A stretch of DNA of 17,566 bases. Origin: Clostridiaceae bacterium. GTDB lineage: Bacteria; Bacillota; Clostridia; UBA1212; DUPL01. Shown piece by piece: positions 7,653 through 14,015 of the stretch. The position numbers were made by a program, and so were the translations under genes. The notes beneath the pieces were generated by a model. The model saw nothing but the letters and a program-made list of their open reading frames with translations, was not told where the DNA came from and did no database searches. Positions within the stretch are counted from its first letter, which is position 1; the number at the start of each line of letters is the position of its first letter. The DNA lies in contig JAAYLF010000231.1 in NCBI GenBank assembly GCA_012522035.1, positions 1 to 17,566 on the forward strand. The letters are read 5' to 3'.

Positions 7653-8629
7653 ATAAACAAGGGTATAGGGAATTGGCGACAGAAAGTTTTAAGAATGCCG
7701 CAGAACTATGTGCTGCTATTTTGCATATAGGGATTTCTCATCAAATAAAGCGGGGTCTTGGACGGAACTATATTACTGAAACTGAGTCGGTATCCTCTCT
7801 TCGCGGCAAAATCGATTTGTCCCAGTCCATAAAAACCCAATCTATACTAAAAAATCAGATGGTTTGTCAATATGACGATTTTTCTGTTAATACATACATG
7901 AACAGAATTCTAAAAACCACCATGATGCTTCTTATGCATGCTGACATCAGCAGGATTAGAAAGAAAGAACTTCGTAAAGTTCTTGTGTATTTTGATGCTG
8001 TTGATGGGTTGGACGTCAGGAGCATCAACTGGAACCTTCAATTTAACCGGAATAATCATACTTACAGTATGCTTGTGTCCATTTGTTATCTGGTGGTCAA
8101 GGGACTTTTGCAAACCCAGTCCGATGGCAAAACTAGACTTATGGAGTTTGTTGATGAAAAGAATATGGCAAGACTTTATGAGAAATTTATCCTGGAATAC
8201 TACAGAAAGGAGCATCCATATCTTGATGTCTGTTCTTCCAGGATTATGTGGCAGCTTGATGATGACATGAATGCAATGCTTCCCATCATGCAGACTGATA
8301 TTATGCTTTCCAAAGACGAAAAGATACTGATCATTGAAGCCAAATACTACGCCAGAATTACCAGAAGCCGGTTTGAGACTAAGACGCTTTATTCTAACAA
8401 CCTATACCAGTTGTTTGCATATGTAAAGAACAAAGAGGCGGAGCTATGCGGAAGGCCCCATGAAGTATCTGGAATGCTGTTGTATGCAAGAACGGATGAA
8501 GAGATATTGCCAGATTATGATTACAGAATGAGTGGGAATAAAATTAGTGTTCGTACTTTGGACCTGGGGTGTTCTTTTGAGAAAATCAAAGCACAATTCG
8601 ATTCTATTGCATATGATTATTTTAGTTAA
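7625..8629 (+). CDS. mcrC: McrC-type endonuclease subunit, shortened N-terminus
   Basis: McrC supplies the nuclease of the McrBC complex. The protein begins inside the family's first conserved helix (MLSYAFSVLNKQGYREL, normally preceded by about nine residues like IPIxNIYY). It continues with the QIKRGLGRNYITETESVSSLRGKID block. The C-terminal PD-(D/E)xK nuclease core has Asp at 225 (QTDIML) and Glu/Lys at 238/240 (IIEAKYY), so the catalytic residues are present. I chose ATG 7625 because AAGGAG (7608-7613), inside mcrB, lies 11 bases upstream. The TTG at 7616 is only two bases from that site, and a stop lies at 7607. The reading frame overlaps the end of mcrB by 28 bases, so translation is probably coupled. 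Length 334, slightly under the family norm. Confidence 0.85.
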   Translation: MLSYAFSVLNKQGYRELATESFKNAAELCAAILHIGISHQIKRGLGRNYITETESVSSLRGKIDLSQSIKTQSILKNQMVCQYDDFSVNTYMNRILKTTMMLLMHADISRIRKKELRKVLVYFDAVDGLDVRSINWNLQFNRNNHTYSMLVSICYLVVKGLLQTQSDGKTRLMEFVDEKNMARLYEKFILEYYRKEHPYLDVCSSRIMWQLDDDMNAMLPIMQTDIMLSKDEKILIIEAKYYARITRSRFETKTLYSNNLYQLFAYVKNKEAELCGRPHEVSGMLLYARTDEEILPDYDYRMSGNKISVRTLDLGCSFEKIKAQFDSIAYDYFS

Positions 8630-8660
8630 AATGCTTGCGTCCGGATTTGTGAAAATTATA

Positions 8661-8690
8661 TTGTAGATTTTTATGAATATGTGATATAAT
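8661..8690 (+). promoter_or_regulatory. promoter of the ABC-F leader
   Basis: A perfect -10 TATAAT (8685-8690) is preceded by TG one base upstream (extended -10, TGATATAAT). A weak -35 TTGTAG (8661-8666) lies 18 bases away. It sits just ahead of the GGAGGTG and short leader reading frame. Confidence 0.6.
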
Positions 8691-8712
8691 TGGATTAATT
8701 GGAGGTGAAAGG

Positions 8713-8733
8713 ATGTACAACTTTTCTTGCTAA
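8713..8733 (+). CDS. six-residue leader peptide MYNFSC
   Basis: ATG 8713 to TAA 8733 encodes MYNFSC. It is preceded by a strong ribosome site GGAGGTG (8701-8707) at proper spacing, and lies right after a good promoter. Short leader frames of this kind precede antibiotic-inducible ribosome-protection and methyltransferase genes, where a drug-stalled ribosome changes RNA folding. The coding bases can pair with a segment downstream at 8798-8811. That it is translated is an inference from the ribosome site. Confidence 0.55.
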   Translation: MYNFSC

Positions 8734-8811
8734 CAGGTATGCACAAAATATAGGGCTTTGTCACAGCGGTTATAGACCGCATGTTTTTGCGTGTAAATAG
8801 CAGGAAAGTTG
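8718..8811 (+). promoter_or_regulatory. leader RNA fold: leader-peptide segment pairs with downstream segment
   Basis: CAACTTTTCTTGCTA (8718-8732) is complementary to TAGCAGGAAAGTTG (8798-8811) with one bulged T and one G-U pair, enclosing a smaller hairpin GCGGT/ACCGC (8766-8770 with 8776-8780) followed by TTTTT. A ribosome stalled on the leader peptide would block this pairing and free the downstream segment. This is the arrangement expected of an attenuator controlling the ABC-F gene. The pairing is visible in the sequence; the switching is inferred. Confidence 0.5.
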
Positions 8812-8871
8812 AACATTCTTTACTTGATAAACGTACCTTTTGATTTGGGAAAAAGGGTTGTTTGTGTATTT

Positions 8872-8910
8872 AAGCCGTAAGAAGTTTGACTTTCTTGCGG
8901 CTTGATTTTG
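8872..8910 (+). terminator. attenuator terminator in front of the ABC-F gene
   Basis: AAGCCGTAAGAA (8872-8883) pairs with TTCTTGCGGCTT (8892-8903) with one T-G wobble, followed by the T-rich stretch GATTTTG. It ends only a few bases before the ribosome site of the ABC-F gene. That position, inside a leader with its own promoter and leader peptide, fits a conditional rather than a plain 3' terminator. Confidence 0.65.
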
Positions 8911-8925
8911 TTAGGAGGGATTTTT

Positions 8926-10407
8926 ATGTCACTAATAAACGTTTCAAACCTTACTTTTTCCTACGATGGGAGTTACGACAATATTTTTGAGGATGTTAGT
9001 TTTCAAATAGATACGGACTGGAAGCTTGGTTTTATAGGAAGGAATGGAAGAGGAAAAACCACCTTTCTTAAACTTTTGATGGGTGAGTATGAGTATTCAG
9101 GAAGCATAAGCGCATCAGTTGAGTTTGAATATTTTCCCTATGAAGTGGAGGATAAAACCCGTTTTACTATTGATGTAATGAATGAAATCTGTCCTGAATG
9201 CATGGAGTGGGAAAAGGTAAAAGAATTATCCTTGTTGGATGTTGAAGAAGATATTTTGTACAGACCATTTGCAACCTTGTCTAATGGCGAACAGACAAAG
9301 GTTTTGCTGGCATCCATGTTTTTAAGAAGGAATTGCTTTCTCTTGCTTGACGAACCTACAAACCATCTGGATATTGATGCAAGAAGGGTGCTTGTAAATT
9401 ATCTAAAGAACAAGAAGGGATTCATTTTGGTATCCCATGACAGAAATCTTCTTGATACATGCATAGATCATGTATTATCCATAAACAAAACGAATATCGA
9501 GGTGCAGAAAGGCGATTTTTCTTCCTGGTGGGAGAACAAGATGAGGCAGGATAATTTTGAAATTGCAGAGAATAGAAAGCTTGTGGGAGAGATAAAGAGG
9601 CTATCGGAGGCTACAAGAAGAAGCGCTGTTTGGGCTCATCGGGTGGAAAAAAGCAAGTATGGGAAAGATGATTCCGGTATAAAGCTTGATAAAGGTTATG
9701 TAGGACACAAGTCAGCAAAGGCGATGAAGAGGGCAAAAAATATTGAGGCAAGAAAAATGAAGGCAATCAGTCAAAAGTCAGAGCTTCTTCATAATATTGA
9801 AGAATACGACGACCTTAAGATAACGCCTCTTGAATTTTATAAAAGAACCTTGGTTGAAGCAAAGGACCTTGCCATTTTCTATGGCGACAGGATTGTTTTT
9901 AGCAATCTGAACTTTGCCATAAATGCAGGCGACAGAGTTGCCCTTGCAGGCAGAAATGGAAGTGGCAAAACCAGTATTCTTAAACTAATTGTTGGGGAGG
10001 GAATTCAATATTCAGGCAGCTTGATAGTTGCCAGCGGACTGAAAGTTTCATACATTTCACAGGATACATCATGGCTGTACGGAAATCTTTCTGATTTTGC
10101 ATATGAAAATGGGATTGATGAAACCCAGTTTAAAACAATACTCAGGAAGCTCGACTTTGGAAGAGAACAGTTTGACAAAGACATAGCGGACTTTAGCGCT
10201 GGTCAGAAAAAGAAAGTGCTTATTGCTAAAAGTCTTTGCGAGCAGGCACACCTTTATGTCTGGGATGAACCTTTAAACTACATTGACGTGTTCTCACGCA
10301 TGCAGATAGAGAAGTTGATTCTTGAGTATTGTCCGACACTTTTGTTTGTTGAGCATGACGAGGCTTTTAGAAACAACATCAGCACAAAAGTTGTAGAAAT
10401 TGAGTAA
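8926..10407 (+). CDS. cplR: ABC-F ribosomal protection protein, Lsa/CplR type
   Basis: This soluble protein has two ATP-binding cassettes and no membrane part. Members of the group bind the ribosomal E site and dislodge lincosamides, pleuromutilins and streptogramin A. It has 493 residues from ATG 8926, chosen because TAGGAGGGA lies 6-14 bases upstream; a further-upstream start at 8902 would lie inside the terminator hairpin. Cassette 1 has Walker A GRNGRGKT (38-45), signature LSNGEQTKV and Walker B LLLDEPTNHLD. Cassette 2 has GRNGSGKT, signature FSAGQKKK and the variant Walker B VWDEPLNYID. The linker between them (WAHRVEKSKYG and GYVGHKSAKAMKRAKNIEAR) is basic and is the antibiotic-resistance-domain region. 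LSNGEQTK and DEPLNYIDVFSR are characteristic of the Lsa/CplR branch; the exact gene name is a best match from memory. A leader with an attenuator suggests drug induction. Confidence 0.88.
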   Translation: MSLINVSNLTFSYDGSYDNIFEDVSFQIDTDWKLGFIGRNGRGKTTFLKLLMGEYEYSGSISASVEFEYFPYEVEDKTRFTIDVMNEICPECMEWEKVKELSLLDVEEDILYRPFATLSNGEQTKVLLASMFLRRNCFLLLDEPTNHLDIDARRVLVNYLKNKKGFILVSHDRNLLDTCIDHVLSINKTNIEVQKGDFSSWWENKMRQDNFEIAENRKLVGEIKRLSEATRRSAVWAHRVEKSKYGKDDSGIKLDKGYVGHKSAKAMKRAKNIEARKMKAISQKSELLHNIEEYDDLKITPLEFYKRTLVEAKDLAIFYGDRIVFSNLNFAINAGDRVALAGRNGSGKTSILKLIVGEGIQYSGSLIVASGLKVSYISQDTSWLYGNLSDFAYENGIDETQFKTILRKLDFGREQFDKDIADFSAGQKKKVLIAKSLCEQAHLYVWDEPLNYIDVFSRMQIEKLILEYCPTLLFVEHDEAFRNNISTKVVEIE

Positions 10408-10476
10408 TTATTCTTTTGCATGTTGGCCTAAAATTTGGTAATGTATATGTATTATCAAAAAAAGGAGTTAGGTGTT

Positions 10477-10866
10477 ATGATGATAGTTTATCCGGAGCAC
10501 TGCGGTAATTCACCCAAGAAGATTTTGCTTATAGAAATATACAAAGCCATAACGGAAAAAGATGACTTCATACTTGAGCATGTTGCTGAAGATGTCATGT
10601 TGGATGTGGTTGGTGTTAAAAAGCTTTTGGGCAAGAAAGAAGTTTTAAACAGTATAAAGAACCTTGTCGACATGGATTTGAGCAAAATAGAAGTTGCGAA
10701 TGTTATTACCCATGGAAATGTTGCCGCTGTCTACGGATGCTATCATTTTGCCAAAGGAAACTTTGAGTTTTGTGATGTATATGTATTTGGCAGCTTTGGC
10801 AAGAAGGCCAAGATAAAGGAGATAAAGAGTTTTCTGATAAATCCGGACAAGCATAATGTGATATAG
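10477..10866 (+). CDS. NTF2-like/SnoaL-fold protein
   Basis: A small cone-fold protein of 129 residues. I chose ATG 10477 because AAGGAG (10462-10467) lies nine bases upstream; a start at 10435 has no such site. The pattern fits the SnoaL/NTF2-like superfamily: a first helix (KILLIEIYKAITEKD), then ILEHVAEDVMLDVVG, a GKKEVLNSI helix and alternating strands with AAVYGCYHF and FCDVYVFGSF. The superfamily includes small-molecule isomerases, hydrolases and binding proteins, and nothing here fixes a substrate. It lies 69 bases after the ABC-F gene on the same strand, probably co-transcribed. Confidence 0.7.
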   Translation: MMIVYPEHCGNSPKKILLIEIYKAITEKDDFILEHVAEDVMLDVVGVKKLLGKKEVLNSIKNLVDMDLSKIEVANVITHGNVAAVYGCYHFAKGNFEFCDVYVFGSFGKKAKIKEIKSFLINPDKHNVI

Positions 10867-10898
10867 TAAAACGAAATGAAGAAGGGACTGTGAGATAT

Positions 10899-11669
10899 AT
10901 GTCGAAGATGCCGGTTTTGTTTGTTGGTCATGGTTCACCCATGAATGCAATTGAAGACAACCAGTTTTCAAGGTCGTGGAAAGAAATTGCAAGGAAGATT
11001 CCAAAACCTGAGGCGATTTTGTCCGTTTCAGCCCACTGGTACACAAGAGGTACAAAGATAAACAATGAGGAAAATCCAAAGACCATTTACGACATGGATG
11101 GTTTTCCAAGGCCACTTTATGAGATTGTGTATGATTGTCCCGGCTCTCCCACAGTAGCCAAGGTTGTCAAAGCACTGGTTACAAAGGACAGCGAGTATGA
11201 CAACACTTGGGGAATAGACCATGGGACCTGGTCGGTACTGGTACACATGTATCCCGATAGAGACATACCCGTGCTTCAATTAAGTGTTGATAGAAATGCG
11301 CCTCCGGAAGTGCATTACATGATTGGCAAGGAGCTGGGGGCTTTGAGAAACCACAATGTTCTCATATTCTGCAGTGGCAATATTGTTCACAATTTGAGGA
11401 TGGTAGACTGGAATATGGAGAACAAAGGCTACGACTGGGCATATGAGTTTGACGACTACATCCACGACAATATCATGGATGCAAACCATGGCAGGATTAT
11501 GCTGTATCATCAAGCTGGAGAGTGTGCCAAGTATTCTGTGCCAATTCCTGACCACTATTACCCGCTTCTTTATGCACTTGGTGCATCCAGCAGGAATGAT
11601 GAAGTTAGTGTATACAACAAGGCATGCGTGCTTGGTTCGGTAACCATGACCAGTTATCTTTGGGAATAG
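10899..11669 (+). CDS. extradiol ring-cleavage dioxygenase, DODA/YgiD type
   Basis: This looks like a class III extradiol dioxygenase of the LigB superfamily, related to plant DOPA 4,5-dioxygenase and E. coli YgiD, which opens catechol rings using a metal held by histidines. There are 256 residues from ATG 10899; GTG 10890 is possible but lies only three bases from the AAGGG site. Conserved blocks are all present: GHGSPMNA (His 11), SAHWYTRG (His 46), the DHGTWS motif (His 108), SGNIVHNLR (His 164) and PDHYYPLLYALG near the end. Family members span about 250-270 residues, so it appears complete. It is 32 bases from the NTF2-like gene and 25 from the acetyltransferase gene. The physiological substrate is unknown; no catechol pathway genes are nearby. 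Confidence 0.85.
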   Translation: MSKMPVLFVGHGSPMNAIEDNQFSRSWKEIARKIPKPEAILSVSAHWYTRGTKINNEENPKTIYDMDGFPRPLYEIVYDCPGSPTVAKVVKALVTKDSEYDNTWGIDHGTWSVLVHMYPDRDIPVLQLSVDRNAPPEVHYMIGKELGALRNHNVLIFCSGNIVHNLRMVDWNMENKGYDWAYEFDDYIHDNIMDANHGRIMLYHQAGECAKYSVPIPDHYYPLLYALGASSRNDEVSVYNKACVLGSVTMTSYLWE

Positions 11670-11694
11670 ACTTTGATTAAAGGGAGTGTTTTAG

Positions 11695-12246
11695 GTGGAT
11701 GTGGAAATTGATTTATCCAATACAATAATTGAAACACAAAGGTTGGTGCTTCGTCCCTGGTTGGAAAGTTACCTTGATGATTTGTATGAGTATGCATCGG
11801 TAGAAGGCGTTGGAGAGATGGCAGGCTGGCCGCATCATAAATCTATTGAAGAATCAAGAAATATCTTGCATTTATTCATAGCAGATAAAAATGTGCTTGC
11901 CGTTGTATTCAAGGAAAACAACAAGGTTATTGGTTCTTTGGGCCTGCATTACTCATGGGCCAATGAAGAGCATGAATACAAGAACCTTAAGATAAAAGAA
12001 ATTGGTTATGTTCTTTCTAAAGATTACTGGGGCATGGGCCTTATGCCTGAGGCTGTCAGTGCAGTTATTAAGTTTTGCTTTGACAAACTGAATTTGAATG
12101 CTTTGACAGTTGGACATTTTGTAGAAAATATGCAGTCAAGAAGGGTTATTGAGAAATGCGGTTTCAAGATTTATAAGAAAAGTGAATATTATTCGGAACA
12201 ACTAAAGAACAGTTTTCAGGACATAAAGTACATATTGATTCGATAA
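11695..12246 (+). CDS. GNAT acetyltransferase, RimJ/RimL-like
   Basis: This 183-residue protein transfers an acetyl group from acetyl-CoA to an amine on a protein or small molecule. The N-terminus has the family entry ETQRLVLRPWLESYLDDLYE. Motif A, which binds the CoA pyrophosphate, reads IGYVLSKDYWGMGLMPEAV. NMQSRRVIEKCGFKIYKKSE is the usual motif B. It starts at GTG 11695 with GGGAG and AGGTGG elements upstream; MDVEIDL is the resulting N-terminus. The substrate cannot be read from sequence. Acetyltransferases of this branch include ribosomal-protein modifiers and drug-modifying enzymes, so a detoxifying role beside the ABC-F gene is possible but unproven. Confidence 0.85.
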   Translation: MDVEIDLSNTIIETQRLVLRPWLESYLDDLYEYASVEGVGEMAGWPHHKSIEESRNILHLFIADKNVLAVVFKENNKVIGSLGLHYSWANEEHEYKNLKIKEIGYVLSKDYWGMGLMPEAVSAVIKFCFDKLNLNALTVGHFVENMQSRRVIEKCGFKIYKKSEYYSEQLKNSFQDIKYILIR

Positions 12247-12270
12247 AGAAGAGTTTGGTATAGGTGAGCT

Positions 12271-12786
12271 ATGAAGATATTAAAGGAAATAATGAGAAAG
12301 CCGAACGTCAACACAGTAGGCAAAACGATTGCAAGGAACGCTGTAAGAGGAGTTGTTTTAAGAGGAAAAACAATCCTAATGGTGTACTCGACAAATGGTG
12401 GTGATTACAAATTTCCAGGCGGAGGTGTCGATGAAGGAGAATCCTTTGAAGAGGCCCTTGTCAGAGAAATTAAAGAAGAATGTGGTACTGAAGTACTGTC
12501 TATAAATGAGGAGATAGGCAAGGTTATTGAATATGATATTCCTATTGAAGAGGACTATGATATCTTTAAGAGAATATCATATTACTATTCATGTGATGTA
12601 GACTTAAACTTCGGCAAGCAGTCATTGGATGATTATGAGATAGCTCTTGGTCTAATTCCTGTATGGGTTGATATTGATAAAGCTATTGAAGCTAACAAAA
12701 AGCTTATGAGGTCCTACCCTTGTCAGGACTGGGTTCCAAGAGAAACATTTATGCTTGAATATGTTAAAGAGAGGTATAACCTTTAA
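12271..12786 (+). CDS. Nudix hydrolase
   Basis: A 171-residue pyrophosphohydrolase that cleaves nucleoside diphosphates linked to another group, using Mg2+ bound by the Nudix box. The box is complete: GGVDEGE, SFEEALV, then REIKEECG, matching Gx5Ex7REUxEExGU. It lies after a beta strand, VRGVVLRGKTILMVYSTNGG, and the KFPGGG turn. The N-terminal 25 residues precede the usual fold. The start ATG 12271 has AGGTGAG just upstream. It is the last of five closely spaced plus-strand genes beginning with the ABC-F gene. A role in clearing damaged nucleotides is typical for the family, but specificity cannot be inferred here. Confidence 0.87.
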   Translation: MKILKEIMRKPNVNTVGKTIARNAVRGVVLRGKTILMVYSTNGGDYKFPGGGVDEGESFEEALVREIKEECGTEVLSINEEIGKVIEYDIPIEEDYDIFKRISYYYSCDVDLNFGKQSLDDYEIALGLIPVWVDIDKAIEANKKLMRSYPCQDWVPRETFMLEYVKERYNL

Positions 12787-12799
12787 TGAGTGACAAGTT

Positions 12800-12930
12800 T
12801 ATCAAAACTGCGGTAAACGCAGACCTGGGTGACAAAAGTCCTGAAAGGTGGTGACATGTACGAGCAACTGGGTAAAGTCCATGTCCTGCGAAATTCTGCA
12901 TGTTGACGGAACAAGGCTCGTGCATGAGAT
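12800..12930 (+). ncRNA. structured-RNA-like segment, possible group II intron relic
   Basis: Three hairpins lie in tandem in this gene-free stretch. CTGCG/CGCAG (12808-12822) has a GTAAA loop. GACATG/CATGTC (12853-12858 with 12880-12885) encloses CGAGCAACTGGGTAAAG. TGCATG (12897-12902) pairs with CGTGCA (12919-12924). The pattern CTGGGTnnnAAAGTCC occurs twice. The phrasing reminds me of domain I of some bacterial group II introns, but there is no reverse transcriptase gene and neither the 5' GUGYG start nor domain V is seen. If intron, it is a short remnant. Otherwise it may be an unknown structured leader for the following fic gene. Confidence 0.3.
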
Positions 12931-12933
12931 AAT

Positions 12934-12942
12934 TGATATAAT
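12934..12942 (+). promoter_or_regulatory. extended -10 promoter for fic
   Basis: TTGATATAAT ends at 12942: a perfect TATAAT (12937-12942) with TG one base upstream. No good -35 lies 17 bases away, as is common for extended -10 promoters. It is about 75 bases before the GTG at 13018. Confidence 0.4.
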
Positions 12943-13017
12943 AGCCAATTTATTGGGATGGTGTAAAACAAAGGGAAAAGCAGATACTTGAAAGGTATAA
13001 AAATGGGAGGATGGGTT

Positions 13018-13926
13018 GTGGAGTATATTACAGTAAAGGAAGCTGCTGCGAAATGGGGTGTTTCAGAAAGGCGCGTATGTGCCTTTTGTGCGGAAGGTAG
13101 AGTGGAAGGAGTAATTAGAAAAGGCAGGTCCTATCTAATTCCTAAAGATGCAATTAGGCCTATAGATAACAGAAGCTACAGGGGAGTATATATACCAAAA
13201 AGGTATAAAACACTGTTTGCATCGATTGACAAGATGAAACATGAGACTGTCAGCAGGAACAGGCTGACAAGAAGAGAGATAGTAAAACTGTTGGAGGATT
13301 TCCTGGTGGAGTTTACATACAACTCCGTTGCCATGGAAGGGAACAGTTTGACGCTTGAAGAAATCTCACAAGTTTTACAGGGAGTTACGCTTGAAGGCAA
13401 ACCCTTGAAAGACCAGCTTGAAACTGTTGGATATGGAGATGCAGCAAGATATGTCATGTCTCTTTTAAGCGACAATATTCCTATTTCCGAATGGGTGATT
13501 CGTGAGATTCACTCCCTTGTCATGGTTGATAATTATCAGCACAGAGGTGAATACAGAAGCGTAAACATTGCGAGCGAATACAATCATCCAAAGCCTGATC
13601 TGGTCCCTGTTAGGATGGAAAGGTTGGTTGCTTCACTTGATAAAGGCAGCAGACATCCGATTGAAAAAGCAGTTCTTTTTTACTTGGAATACAGCAGGAT
13701 ACATCCGTTTATTGAAGGTAATGGCAGGACAGGATTCTTGTTACTTAATCTAATGCTTATGCAGGCAGGTTACCCGCCCATTATTATCAAATATGCGGAC
13801 AAGGAGAAACATATCGACGGTTTGAACCAGTATTTTAACAACACAGATGAATCTCCAATGGTTTTTCTCATAGGTGAATATGTAAGAGATATATTGTGCC
13901 AGTACCTCGAAATTTTAAGAGAATAA
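13018..13926 (+). CDS. class II Fic protein with N-terminal helix-turn-helix
   Basis: Fic enzymes transfer AMP or a related group from a nucleotide onto a hydroxyl of a target protein. There are 302 residues from GTG 13018, chosen because GGGAGG (13005-13010) lies seven bases upstream and MEYITVKEAAAKWGVSERRV is a natural start. Residues 1-50 look like an excisionase/MerR-type helix-turn-helix, which could bind DNA. The inhibitory helix motif SVAMEGN (Ser103, Glu107, Gly108) fits (S/T)xxxE(G/N) before the core, marking class II, in which the inhibitor is part of the same chain. The active-site loop HPFIEGNGRTG begins at His229, with all key residues present. The flap region contains EYRSVNIASEYNHPKP. 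No separate antitoxin gene is needed or seen. The target is unknown. Confidence 0.9.
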   Translation: MEYITVKEAAAKWGVSERRVCAFCAEGRVEGVIRKGRSYLIPKDAIRPIDNRSYRGVYIPKRYKTLFASIDKMKHETVSRNRLTRREIVKLLEDFLVEFTYNSVAMEGNSLTLEEISQVLQGVTLEGKPLKDQLETVGYGDAARYVMSLLSDNIPISEWVIREIHSLVMVDNYQHRGEYRSVNIASEYNHPKPDLVPVRMERLVASLDKGSRHPIEKAVLFYLEYSRIHPFIEGNGRTGFLLLNLMLMQAGYPPIIIKYADKEKHIDGLNQYFNNTDESPMVFLIGEYVRDILCQYLEILRE

Positions 13927-13956
13927 CAAAAAAGTACAAAATATCTGTTATTCTTT

Positions 13957-14004
13957 AAAAACTCGTGAAAACCGTATGATAGAATTAGGTTTGCATGAGT
14001 TTTT
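13957..14004. repeat. 17-bp imperfect inverted repeat between fic and the ANT(6) chimera
   Basis: Arm 13957-13973 (AAAAACTCGTGAAAACC) and arm 13988-14004 (GGTTTGCATGAGTTTTT) pair with one G-U and one mismatch around a 14-base loop. The right arm ends in five Ts and abuts the ribosome site GAGGTG (14005-14010). It could be the terminator of fic, an attenuator of the next gene, or a binding site. Confidence 0.55.
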
Positions 14005-14015
14005 GAGGTGATAAC

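Noticed and set aside
12786..12854. 22-codon frame overlapping the stop of the Nudix gene
   Set aside because: It has no ribosome site of its own and no recognisable sequence; the region is better explained by RNA-like hairpins.
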